This document shows positions 25,954 through 34,071 of a stretch of 34,564 nucleotides of DNA, piece by piece (position 1 is the stretch's first letter; every line of letters begins with the position of its first letter). This stretch comes from an uncultured Alphaproteobacteria bacterium (lineage in GTDB: Bacteria; Pseudomonadota; Alphaproteobacteria; Rhodobacterales; Rhodobacteraceae), in assembly GCA_902524845.1 (NCBI GenBank), contig CABZEW010000020.1:1-34564 (forward strand). The letters are read 5' to 3'. Under the pieces are notes generated by a model. The model had not been told where the DNA came from. It saw only the letters and a program-made list of their open reading frames with translations, and did no database searches. Position numbers and translations under genes: made by a program.

Positions 25954-27166
25954 GAAAAAAGCTCGAGATCCAAACATCAAGATAGTTACTCAGAGCTGAT
26001 TTAATACTTTCATCTTCGATTTCTTCTAAAGCTTCCGAAATGAACGCAACTGCGAGCATTTCCTTGGCCTTGTTCTTATGAACACCTCTACTTAGCAGAT
26101 AAAATAGGCTCTCTCTATCTAAGGAACTAGATGTGGATCCATGTGAGCAAATAACATCATCTGCATAGATCTCTAATTCAGGTTTGCAAAAAAACTTTGA
26201 GTTTTCGCTAAGCAAAAGGGATCTACTAGATTGATAGCCATCGGTCTTTTGTGCTTCAGATGCTACATAAATTTTTCCACGAACTATAGAAGTACTGTCG
26301 TTTTCAATAATTGATTTAAAAACTTGTCTACTTTTACATTCAGGAGCATTGTGATTAATCAATACATTTTCATCACTATAATGGTGCTTTTTATTAAGTA
26401 TACAAACGTTTGCGATAGAAGTGCTTATACCTTTACCGTTTAAATGTAACTCAATCTCCGATCTTGTCGCCTTGGTATTCAGTCTCAGTCCAAAATGATT
26501 GAAAGATGAGTTTTCAGCCATATCACAAAACTTGTGAGCGATTTTTGGGGAAACATTATTTTCTCCAGTTAAATCTAAGTAATTTAGTTTAGCATTTTTT
26601 TCTAAATAAATCTCAGTTACTTCATTGAAAACTGAAAGGTTGTTCCCAGTTTCTATTATCGTAGCTTCTACATCCTCTTTAATAACAATTAAATTCCTTT
26701 GGAAAGAACCACTAACGGAGGTGTCAGTTTTATTATGTATTACAAGTGGCTTGTTGAAGCTATCTGAAAGACTGAAAACATATCCGACTTTGGGATTAAG
26801 GGTATTATCTCTAGCCAGAGGTCTAGGAACAATATTTTGGGATTTTTTTTCAAGCCTACCAAAGAAATCTTTTGCGAAGGACTTCTCATCGGCAATTACG
26901 TCCATAATGTTTAAAACTTGATAATTTCTCTCAGTCACTGATTCCAATATATCGCCATGAACTATCAGATCAGGTTCGTGTAATGAGGTTCCCTTAAGAT
27001 TGGTAAGGTCAATTTGAGAGTTATCTTGAGAAAAATCGGAGACAATATCTAAATTACTTTTCCGCCAATATTCTGACCGACGACTGACTTTCTCAATACC
27101 TAGCCCACTAATTTCAAATTCTCGTCTTAACGAATTATACCAATCGCTGGTATTTACATAGTTCAA
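25946..27166 (-). CDS. sufD: Fe-S cluster assembly protein SufD
   Basis: Subunit of the SufBC2D scaffold complex, a catalytically simplified paralogue of SufB. The 406 residues are divergent in the N-terminal half, but the C-terminal beta-helix region is typical: HHYSDENVLINHNAPECKS, QKTDGYQSSRSLLL, CSHGSTSSSLDRESLFYL and LLSRG. The start is TTG at 27166, overlapping the sufC stop as TTGA; AAGGA lies six bases upstream and no ATG precedes the conserved region. It sits in the usual sufB-sufC-sufD order. Confidence 0.92.
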   Translation of the reverse strand: MNYVNTSDWYNSLRREFEISGLGIEKVSRRSEYWRKSNLDIVSDFSQDNSQIDLTNLKGTSLHEPDLIVHGDILESVTERNYQVLNIMDVIADEKSFAKDFFGRLEKKSQNIVPRPLARDNTLNPKVGYVFSLSDSFNKPLVIHNKTDTSVSGSFQRNLIVIKEDVEATIIETGNNLSVFNEVTEIYLEKNAKLNYLDLTGENNVSPKIAHKFCDMAENSSFNHFGLRLNTKATRSEIELHLNGKGISTSIANVCILNKKHHYSDENVLINHNAPECKSRQVFKSIIENDSTSIVRGKIYVASEAQKTDGYQSSRSLLLSENSKFFCKPELEIYADDVICSHGSTSSSLDRESLFYLLSRGVHKNKAKEMLAVAFISEALEEIEDESIKSALSNYLDVWISSFFHE

Positions 27167-27927
27167 TGTTTTTCCTTACCTAACTGCAAGAAATTTTTAT
27201 ATCCTGTCTCCTCCACATGAAGAGCGAGACTTTTATCGCCAGTTTTTACTATTCTTCCATCCACCATAATATGAACAAAGTCTGGAACTATGTAGTTTAG
27301 AAGTCTTTGGTAGTGGGTTATAACGAGGAATGAACGCGAAGACGAAGAAAAGCTATTTACTCCCTTAGAGACCAACTTCATCGCGTCAACATCCAAACCA
27401 CTATCTGTTTCATCTAAAATTACAAATTTGGGCTCAAGTAAACACATTTGTAGTATTTCGTTACGTTTTTTTTCCCCCCCTGAAGCACCCACATTAACGG
27501 GTCTTTTCATCATCTCATCACTAATTTCCAAATCTTTCGCGATGCTACGTACAAGCTTCAAAAAGTCTGCTGCATTGAGTTCTTCTTGTCCTCTTGTCTT
27601 TCTTTGTGAATTAAGCGCGGTTCTCAGAAAATTCATATTACCAACTCCAGGTATCTCAATAGGATATTGAAAAGCCATAAACACTCCAAGAGCCGCTCGT
27701 TTTTCAACCTCAGTTTCTAATAGGTCACTTCCGTCATATTTAACGGTACCACTATCAACAATGTATCCATCCTTCCCCGCCAGGACACTTGAAAGTGTCG
27801 ATTTCCCAGACCCATTTGGTCCCATTATAGCATGAACTTCGCCGGGATTAATTGACAGAGATAAGCCCTTAATAATTTGCTTTTCTTCTTCTTCCAAAGA
27901 AACTCTTAAATCATCTATCTTTAACAT
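27163..27927 (-). CDS. sufC: Fe-S cluster assembly ATPase SufC
   Basis: ABC-type ATPase of the SUF scaffold, acting in the cytoplasm with SufB and SufD rather than in transport. The 254-residue protein has Walker A GPNGSGKST at residues 36-44, a Q-loop in MAFQYPIEIPG, the ABC signature ASGGEKKRNE, Walker B ILDETDSGLD and a switch His in VITHYQRL. Length and motifs match SufC closely. It begins one base after the sufB stop codon and overlaps the sufD start by four bases. Confidence 0.97.
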   Translation of the reverse strand: MLKIDDLRVSLEEEEKQIIKGLSLSINPGEVHAIMGPNGSGKSTLSSVLAGKDGYIVDSGTVKYDGSDLLETEVEKRAALGVFMAFQYPIEIPGVGNMNFLRTALNSQRKTRGQEELNAADFLKLVRSIAKDLEISDEMMKRPVNVGASGGEKKRNEILQMCLLEPKFVILDETDSGLDVDAMKLVSKGVNSFSSSSRSFLVITHYQRLLNYIVPDFVHIMVDGRIVKTGDKSLALHVEETGYKNFLQLGKEKH

Positions 27928-27928
27928 A

Positions 27929-29449
27929 TTAGCCCACAGAACCTTCTAGAGAAATTGCTACCAATTTTTGTGCCTCCATAGCGAACTCCATAGGTAGTGC
28001 TTGCAGTACTTCTTTACAAAACCCATTAACAATCAAGGCTACAGCATCTTCCTCTCCGATACCCCTTTGCATACAGTAAAAGAGCTGATCTTCGTCTACC
28101 TTTGACGTGGTCGCTTCATGTTCTGCTCTTGCACTACTATTATTTACCTCAATGTAGGGCACAGTATGCGCTCCACATTTATTACCAATGAGCAAGCTAT
28201 CACATTGGGTAAAATTTCTTGAGTGTTGGGATCTGCCCCCAATTTGAACGAGCCCTCTATATGTGTTTTGAGCCTTTCCAGCGCTAATTCCCTTGGATAC
28301 AATTCTGCTTTTTGTATTTTTACCAAGGTGTATCATCTTTGTGCCCGTATCGGCCTGCTGCATGTTATTTGTTATAGCTATTGAATAAAATTCACCAGAC
28401 GAGTTATCCCCCTTGAGAACACACGAAGGGTATTTCCACGTAATTGCAGAGCCTGTTTCAACCTGCGTCCACATCACTTTAGAGTTCTTTCCCCTACAAT
28501 CTGCACGTTTAGTTACAAAGTTGTAAATGCCGCCAATACCATTCTCATCTCCAGGAAACCAATTTTGCACTGTTGAATATTTAATTTCTGCTTTCTCTAG
28601 AATTACCAGTTCTACTACGGCAGCGTGCAACTGGCTCTCATCCCTTTGTGGCGCAGTACACCCTTCTAGATAACTCACGTATGCATTATTGTCCGCGATG
28701 ATCAACGTGCGCTCAAATTGCCCAGTATTTTCAGCATTAATTCTAAAGTAGGTAGACAACTCCATAGGGCATCTCACTCCCTCAGGAATGTACACAAATG
28801 AGCCGTCGGAGAAAACTGCAGCATTGAGGCAAGCAAAAAAGTTGTCTGATATTGGCACAACGGATCCAAGATATTTTTTAACCAGGTCTGGATATTCCTG
28901 TATAGCTTCTGATATCGAACAGAATAAAACTCCGGCGGATTTTAGCTCGTCCTTAAAGGTTGTTCCAACCGAAACGCTATCAAAAACAGCATCAACTGCA
29001 ACCTTCCGATTTTCGGGATCAGCTATGGAGACCCCTTCTACTACTCCAGCGAGCTTCTTTTGCTCAGTTAAAGGGATACCTAGCTTTGAGTAGGTTTCTA
29101 GAAGTTTCGGTTCTACTTCATCCAGGCTCTTGGGCTTTTCTTTCATATTAGCAGGTCGAGCATAATAATACTGATTTTGAAAGTCGATCTCGGGAATTTT
29201 TAATAACGCCCAATCTGGTTGTTTAAGTTTCTTCCATCTATTGAAAGCCTTAAGTCGCCAATCAAGCATCCAATTTGGCTCATTATTCTTTTTTGATATA
29301 AGTCTAACAATATCTTCATTCAACCCTAACGGTGCATATTCGGTTTCTATGTCTGTGGAAAAGCCATATTTGTATGAATCCCCGACGGACTTAACCGTGG
29401 AAAGGGTTTCCTTGTCTATCACGTCCCTTACCTCATAATTATCAGTCAT
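27929..29449 (-). CDS. sufB: Fe-S cluster assembly protein SufB
   Basis: Core scaffold of the SUF pathway on which nascent clusters form. I use the ATG at 29449, giving 506 residues; a GTG further upstream would extend 24 codons into the cysteine desulfurase gene. Typical SufB segments include [63 protein letters not shown], and the C-terminal [17 protein letters not shown] and MQRGI. It overlaps the preceding desulfurase gene by eight bases, indicating tight coupling. Confidence 0.96.
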   Translation of the reverse strand: MTDNYEVRDVIDKETLSTVKSVGDSYKYGFSTDIETEYAPLGLNEDIVRLISKKNNEPNWMLDWRLKAFNRWKKLKQPDWALLKIPEIDFQNQYYYARPANMKEKPKSLDEVEPKLLETYSKLGIPLTEQKKLAGVVEGVSIADPENRKVAVDAVFDSVSVGTTFKDELKSAGVLFCSISEAIQEYPDLVKKYLGSVVPISDNFFACLNAAVFSDGSFVYIPEGVRCPMELSTYFRINAENTGQFERTLIIADNNAYVSYLEGCTAPQRDESQLHAAVVELVILEKAEIKYSTVQNWFPGDENGIGGIYNFVTKRADCRGKNSKVMWTQVETGSAITWKYPSCVLKGDNSSGEFYSIAITNNMQQADTGTKMIHLGKNTKSRIVSKGISAGKAQNTYRGLVQIGGRSQHSRNFTQCDSLLIGNKCGAHTVPYIEVNNSSARAEHEATTSKVDEDQLFYCMQRGIGEEDAVALIVNGFCKEVLQALPMEFAMEAQKLVAISLEGSVG

Positions 29450-30515
29450 TTGTATAATTTCCCTGTTTTTTATGTCTTGAATATAATTGTTTCCAAGAGA
29501 AAATAAAGGCTTCAATATCACTTTTTTTTGTATCGGGGCCCAAGGATATTCGAATTGAACAGTGTGCTCGATCTTCGTTATATCCCATTTCTTTTAATAA
29601 ACTTACTTCACTTATTTTTCCAGATGAACACGCAGTGCCTGATGAGACACTAAAGCCCTCAAGATCAAGCCCAATTACTTGACTTTCGCCTTTCCAACCT
29701 GGTGTAATTATACATGTTGTGTTAGGCAGTCGCTTTTCTTCTTCTCCAACTACAATAGTGTTTTCTGATACTTCTCTAACCTCATTTTCGAGCATATTTC
29801 TTAATATTTCAATTTCTTGCCACACACCATTTTTAACTAAGTCAATTGAATATGCTAATGCTTCACAAAATGCAGCAATCAAAAGAAAGTTTTCTGTCCC
29901 TGCTCTCAAACCAAACTCTTGATCACCACCTACGATTGTAGGCTGAATTAAATCCTCATTTTTCAGGAAAAGTACTCCCACCCCTTTTGGTCCACATACT
30001 TTGTGTGAAGCTAGAAACAGCGCATCGGGCTGAATTTTTTCAAATTTACAATCGATTTTCCCAACAGCTTGAACTGCGTCAGTGCATGCTACACCTTTTG
30101 GCAGATTTTGTAATATACCGGTCTCAGAGTTAGCAATTTGTAATGCTAAATTGTTTTTAGATTCATTTAAAAAAACTAGGCCATTTTTCATAATGGGTAT
30201 AGATACCTCACACCACTTTTTTACACAATCATGCTCAATAGCTGAGCACTGCATTTTTTTATTATGCATAAATAAGGCTGCAGACTCTGACGCACCAGAC
30301 GTGAAAATAATTGTACCCTCATTAAGACCAAGAAGGTCCATTATATCGTCTCTAGAACGCTCTATAATATTTCTCGCTTTTCTTCCTTCTGAGTGAACCG
30401 AGCTTGCATTACCTATCAAATCCAAATTGGAAATTAAACTATTTTTAGATCTATCACACAACAAAGAGCTTGCGTTCCAATCAAAATAACGTCTTCCATT
30501 TTGTAATAGCGTCAT
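29442..30515 (-). CDS. Cysteine desulfurase, NifS/IscS class (group I)
   Basis: PLP enzyme releasing sulfur from cysteine. From the ATG at 30515 it has 357 residues, shorter than classical IscS (about 400) but like the desulfurases paired with iscR in Rhodobacterales-type SUF operons. The PLP Lys172 is in [12 protein letters not shown], and Cys296 in SGTACSSGK is the mobile-loop nucleophile of group I enzymes. The EHD segment near 94-96 supplies the catalytic His. Its ATG shares one base with the iscR stop (TAATG). The operon thus encodes two desulfurases of different groups, this one and SufS. Confidence 0.92.
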   Translation of the reverse strand: MTLLQNGRRYFDWNASSLLCDRSKNSLISNLDLIGNASSVHSEGRKARNIIERSRDDIMDLLGLNEGTIIFTSGASESAALFMHNKKMQCSAIEHDCVKKWCEVSIPIMKNGLVFLNESKNNLALQIANSETGILQNLPKGVACTDAVQAVGKIDCKFEKIQPDALFLASHKVCGPKGVGVLFLKNEDLIQPTIVGGDQEFGLRAGTENFLLIAAFCEALAYSIDLVKNGVWQEIEILRNMLENEVREVSENTIVVGEEEKRLPNTTCIITPGWKGESQVIGLDLEGFSVSSGTACSSGKISEVSLLKEMGYNEDRAHCSIRISLGPDTKKSDIEAFIFSWKQLYSRHKKQGNYTND

Positions 30516-30967
30516 TAAGCTTTTTCGAAATTTGGTACAGCCTGGCACGGCTCCATTGAGTCGGAAGCAACATCCTCTAAAGAAATGTTATGCAGAAACA
30601 AGTATACCTGAGAAGAAAACTGTTCCCAGAATTTTTCTGTCAAAATTTGCTCGAAAGGTTCTGGTGAATCGATCGTCTCGAGTCTATTTTCATTAGATAC
30701 AACAGCGAAATTTTCGTCAACAGCCTCCATAATATCATGGATTCTTATATTTTTAGCATGGCGATTAAGACTAAATCCACCAGATGCCCCCCTAACGGCA
30801 TTTACTAATTTTGCTTTACGTAATTTCATAAAAAGCTGTTCTAGGTAAGGCTGCGATATGCCAAGATTACTTGAAATCTCAGAAACAGAAACTTTAGTGC
30901 TAATCTCTTTACGCGCAATATATGCCATCGCTATCAAAGCGTATTTACCTTTTGTGCTTAGTCTCAT
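30515..30967 (-). CDS. iscR: Rrf2/IscR-family regulator lacking cluster-ligand cysteines
   Basis: Winged-helix regulator of the Rrf2 family at the head of the SUF operon. The N-terminal MRLSTKGKYAL, the recognition region GISQPYLEQLFMKLRKAKLV (Glu43 as in IscR) and RGASGGFSL are clear. From ATG 30967 it has 150 residues; a TTG five codons upstream has GAGG at good spacing and could be the true start. In E. coli IscR, Cys92, Cys98 and Cys104 with His107 bind the cluster. Here residues 82-140 contain no Cys; the only one is Cys141 near the C-terminus. It may sense differently or act without a cluster. Confidence 0.88.
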   Translation of the reverse strand: MRLSTKGKYALIAMAYIARKEISTKVSVSEISSNLGISQPYLEQLFMKLRKAKLVNAVRGASGGFSLNRHAKNIRIHDIMEAVDENFAVVSNENRLETIDSPEPFEQILTEKFWEQFSSQVYLFLHNISLEDVASDSMEPCQAVPNFEKA

Positions 30968-31007
30968 AATAAAAAATAACAAATAAACCTCAATAATCTT
31001 TAAAATA

Positions 31008-31027
31008 GCTTGACTTGGAGGTCAAGC
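31008..31027. promoter_or_regulatory. Candidate IscR/Rrf2 operator upstream of iscR
   Basis: Perfect seven-base arms GCTTGAC and GTCAAGC around the six-base centre TTGGAG. The TTGAC...GTCAA half-sites resemble Rrf2-family (IscR type 1-like) operators, although the centre is one base shorter than the E. coli type 1 consensus. On the minus strand the arm contains TTGACC, a good -35, with TAAAGA 17 bases on as a poor -10, so binding could block iscR-suf transcription. It also lies 41 bases before the divergent hydrolase gene. Confidence 0.55.
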
Positions 31028-31067
31028 AATTAGTAACAGTATGACATTGAATATTGAAGGAACTTGA

Positions 31068-31709
31068 ATGCCTGAAGTAAATATATCTGGCCCAAGTGGT
31101 AGAATAGAGGGTAGATTTCACCCTCAGAAGAATGAAAATGCTCCCGTAGCGATAATACTGCACCCACATCCTAAGTTCGGAGGCACCATGAACAACAAAG
31201 TTGTTTATAATCTTCACTACTGTTTCTTTAACCTTGGATTTACCTGCTTGAGGTTCAATTTTCGAGGAGTTGGTAAGAGCGAAGGTGAATTTGATGATGG
31301 GTTAGGAGAATTAGCAGATGCTGCATCGGCTTTAGATTTTCTTCAAGCTTACACCCCAAATTCAAGTGCCTGTTGGGTGATAGGCTTTTCCTTTGGGTCA
31401 TGGATAGGTATGCAACTCTTGATGAGAAGACCAGAAATAAGTGGCTTTGTCTCCGTATCACCCCCTGCGAATTCATACGACTTTAGCTTTTTAGCACCCT
31501 GCCCCTCCTCCGGGCTGATTATCAATGGTAGCTTAGATAACATTGTGCCTCCGTCTGACATTAAGACCTTGTCTGATAGATTAAAGCTTCAAAAAGGAAT
31601 CCAAGTTTCTCATAGGGAGATCGAAGGTGCTGATCATTTTTTCACTAACTTTGAAGAAGAAATGACAAATACCGTTAATGAATACCTGGCTACTAGGTCA
31701 GATATTTAA
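31068..31709 (+). CDS. Alpha/beta hydrolase
   Basis: A 213-residue cytoplasmic alpha/beta-hydrolase of the short proteobacterial type with LHPHPKFGGTMNNKVV near residues 31-46. The nucleophile elbow is GFSFGS with Ser108; Asp157 in NGSLDNIVPP and His190 in GADHFF complete a plausible triad. RFNFRGVGKSEGEFDDG is a typical conserved loop. The substrate is unknown. It is divergent from iscR and shares the spacer containing the candidate operator, and in related genomes a hydrolase of this type is, from memory, a common neighbour of iscR. Confidence 0.85.
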   Translation: MPEVNISGPSGRIEGRFHPQKNENAPVAIILHPHPKFGGTMNNKVVYNLHYCFFNLGFTCLRFNFRGVGKSEGEFDDGLGELADAASALDFLQAYTPNSSACWVIGFSFGSWIGMQLLMRRPEISGFVSVSPPANSYDFSFLAPCPSSGLIINGSLDNIVPPSDIKTLSDRLKLQKGIQVSHREIEGADHFFTNFEEEMTNTVNEYLATRSDI

Positions 31710-31723
31710 CTTAATTGAGATTG

Positions 31724-32965
31724 ATGTTAAAAAGTAATCTTCTTAATACTTTACGAAACCGGGGCTTTATCAATGACTGCACTGATTTAGTCGGTCTAGA
31801 CAATTTATTAAAACGAACAAAAATTACATGCTACATAGGCTATGATGCTACTGCTTCTTCTCTTCATGTTGGACATCTTATGAATATAATGATGCTGAAA
31901 TGGTTTCAGAAAGATGGACACAGAGTAATAACGTTGTTAGGGGGCGGGACCACAAAAATTGGTGATCCTTCTTTTAGAAAAACGGAAAGACCCCTCATAA
32001 ATGATGAAACCATAAATACGAATTTAGTTAGCCTAAAATCAATATTTTCAAAATACATCAACTTTTCATCCGACTTTCCAGGCGCGCTCATGCTGAATAA
32101 TGATAAATGGTTAAGCAAGTTAAACTACTTAGAATTTCTCAGAGACACTGGAAAGCATTTTTCTATCAACAGGATGCTGACCTTCGAGTCGGTTAAAAGT
32201 AGGCTACAAAAAAATGATCCTCTGAGTTTTCTAGAGTTTAATTATATGATTTTACAGGGTTATGACTTTTATAAACTAAATGAAGATCATGAATGTATTC
32301 TTCAAATGGGTGGGTCAGATCAGTGGGGCAATATCGTAAATGGTATCGATTTGACCAGAAGGATGAATGGCTCTAAACTTTTTGGCTTAACCTCGCCCCT
32401 GTTAACAAACTCTTCTGGCCAAAAGATGGGAAAATCATCCAATGGTGCAATTTGGCTAAATGAAGAAAATCTCTCGCCGTATGATTTTTGGCAATTTTGG
32501 CGTAATTGTGATGATGATGATATAGAAAAATTTCTTTTTCTCTTTACTGAATTTTCGACCGAAAAAATCCAATGCCTTACTACAAAAAAAGGCCACCATC
32601 TTAATGAAGCAAAAATTATTTTAGCAAACGAGGTCACAAAACTATGCCATGGTGAACGAAAGGCATCTGATGCATTTAAAACATCCAAAGCAATTTTTAA
32701 CGAAAATATTGGTTCCTCAAAACTACCTACAATCGAAATCAGCAAAAAGGATTGTCTTGAAAATATTACTATTATTCAAGTACTTACCATGTCGGGAATG
32801 GTACGATCAGGGAAAGAAGCTCGGCGATTAATAAACGATAGAGCGGTAAAACTTGAAGGAAAGTTAATACACGATATCTCCGAAAACTACAAAACGATTA
32901 GCTTTGTTGATCCTCGTAAGCTATCGATAGGAAAGAAGAAGCATTTTAATGTCGTTATTATTTAA
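31724..32965 (+). CDS. tyrS: Tyrosyl-tRNA synthetase
   Basis: Charges tRNA-Tyr. From the ATG at 31724 the protein has 413 residues; a TTG three codons upstream is less likely. The class I motifs are HVGH at residues 48-51 (HIGH-like) and KMGKS at 234-238 (KMSKS-like). Other conserved parts are YIGYDATASSLHVGHLMN, QMGGSDQWGNIVNGIDL and a C-terminal S4 RNA-binding domain around SGMVRSGKEARRLINDRAVK. It follows the hydrolase gene by 14 bases and ends two bases from the convergent cyclophilin gene. Confidence 0.97.
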   Translation: MLKSNLLNTLRNRGFINDCTDLVGLDNLLKRTKITCYIGYDATASSLHVGHLMNIMMLKWFQKDGHRVITLLGGGTTKIGDPSFRKTERPLINDETINTNLVSLKSIFSKYINFSSDFPGALMLNNDKWLSKLNYLEFLRDTGKHFSINRMLTFESVKSRLQKNDPLSFLEFNYMILQGYDFYKLNEDHECILQMGGSDQWGNIVNGIDLTRRMNGSKLFGLTSPLLTNSSGQKMGKSSNGAIWLNEENLSPYDFWQFWRNCDDDDIEKFLFLFTEFSTEKIQCLTTKKGHHLNEAKIILANEVTKLCHGERKASDAFKTSKAIFNENIGSSKLPTIEISKKDCLENITIIQVLTMSGMVRSGKEARRLINDRAVKLEGKLIHDISENYKTISFVDPRKLSIGKKKHFNVVII

Positions 32966-32967
32966 GT

Positions 32968-33546
32968 CTATTTCTCTATATATACTTTTTTCATAAAATC
33001 TGGTTTGATCACGGTACCGTTTTTTTTCAAATCACCTTTTTTAATATTGTTTACAACTTCCATCCCAGAACTAACCATGCCAAAAACTGTATATTTATTA
33101 TTAAGGTGAGGAGCAGGCTTAAACATGATAAAAAACTGGCTGTTAGCAGAGTTTGGGTCTTGTGATCTGGCCATGCCCACAGTGCCTTCAATAAAAGGCA
33201 AGTCAGAAAACTCGGATGGTAGGTTAGGTAACGAAGAACCCCCTCTACCTACAAGATTTGAGTTAAACTCTTTGCTATTACCAAATTGAACGTCTCCGGT
33301 TTGGGCCATAAACCCCTCAATTACTCTGTGAAATACTACACCATCATATGACCCTGCATTAGCTAGGGCTTTTATCCTTTCTACGTGCAAAGGTGCCAAC
33401 TCAGGTAATAGTGTTATTTCAATCTTTCCACTGGCTTCCCCTGCGACTTCAATCACAAGGTTATTCTCAGCATAAGAAGGCAGTAAAAAAACAGAGCCAA
33501 AGACAATGCCTATAAAAATAGTTTTTAAAAAGTAGCATCTAGACAT
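32968..33546 (-). CDS. Exported cyclophilin-type peptidyl-prolyl isomerase
   Basis: A 192-residue peptidyl-prolyl cis-trans isomerase. Residues 8-26 form a signal peptide ending SYAE, so it likely acts in the periplasm. The cyclophilin core is complete: VVFHRVIEGFMAQTGD, GTVGMARSQDPNSANSQFFI and PHLNNKYTVFG. The residue aligning with the human cyclosporin-binding Trp is Phe. Its start overlaps the stop of a second cyclophilin gene by eight bases; the two cores are very similar, indicating a tandem duplication with one copy exported. Confidence 0.94.
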   Translation of the reverse strand: MSRCYFLKTIFIGIVFGSVFLLPSYAENNLVIEVAGEASGKIEITLLPELAPLHVERIKALANAGSYDGVVFHRVIEGFMAQTGDVQFGNSKEFNSNLVGRGGSSLPNLPSEFSDLPFIEGTVGMARSQDPNSANSQFFIMFKPAPHLNNKYTVFGMVSSGMEVVNNIKKGDLKKNGTVIKPDFMKKVYIEK

Positions 33547-34069
33547 TTTTTGTTGTCTTTATAAAATCCGGTTCGTCAACTTTTCCATTATCTAGTTGAT
33601 CGCCTTTTTTAATTTTATCTACAACTTCCATACCTTTTACTACTTTACCCCAGACTGTATATTGATTGTTTAAGTGAGGACTGTCGTCAAGCATGATAAA
33701 AAACTGGCTATTAGCAGAATTGGGATTTTGTGATCTAGCCATTCCTACGATACCTCTAACAAATGGCTCAGACGTAAATTCAGCTTCAAGATTTGGCAAT
33801 TTTGATCCACCCATCCCGGCCCTATCAACTTGGAAACCATCTTTTAAAGATCCGTACTGACCATCTCCTGTTTGAGCCATGAAACCTTCAATTACTCTAT
33901 GAAATACAACTTCATCAAAGTATTTATCTTTGGAAAGCTGCAATATTCTCTCACAGTGCTTTGGAGCAAGGTTACTAAGAAGTTCTATCGTAATATTTCC
34001 CTTATTTGTTGCTAAAACAATATTTTTTTTTACCATCTTTTTTGGAACTTTTTTTTTCTTCAATGCCAT
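33539..34069 (-). CDS. ppiB: Cytoplasmic cyclophilin-type peptidyl-prolyl isomerase
   Basis: A 176-residue cyclophilin with no signal peptide and a Lys-rich N-terminus (MALKKKKVPKKMVKKN). The ATG at 34069 is used; an internal ATG at codon 12 would still give an intact domain. Core motifs are VVFHRVIEGFMAQTGD, GIVGMARSQNPNSANSQFF and PHLNNQYTVWG, with Trp at the cyclosporin-site position. It begins two bases after coaD and overlaps the exported paralogue by eight bases. The coaD-cyclophilin-cyclophilin order is familiar from alphaproteobacteria. Confidence 0.94.
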   Translation of the reverse strand: MALKKKKVPKKMVKKNIVLATNKGNITIELLSNLAPKHCERILQLSKDKYFDEVVFHRVIEGFMAQTGDGQYGSLKDGFQVDRAGMGGSKLPNLEAEFTSEPFVRGIVGMARSQNPNSANSQFFIMLDDSPHLNNQYTVWGKVVKGMEVVDKIKKGDQLDNGKVDEPDFIKTTKNV

Positions 34070-34071
34070 GT

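Noticed and set aside
29450-29521. N-terminal extension of SufB from an upstream GTG
   Set aside because: It would run 24 codons further into the desulfurase gene; the family pattern begins near the ATG at 29449.
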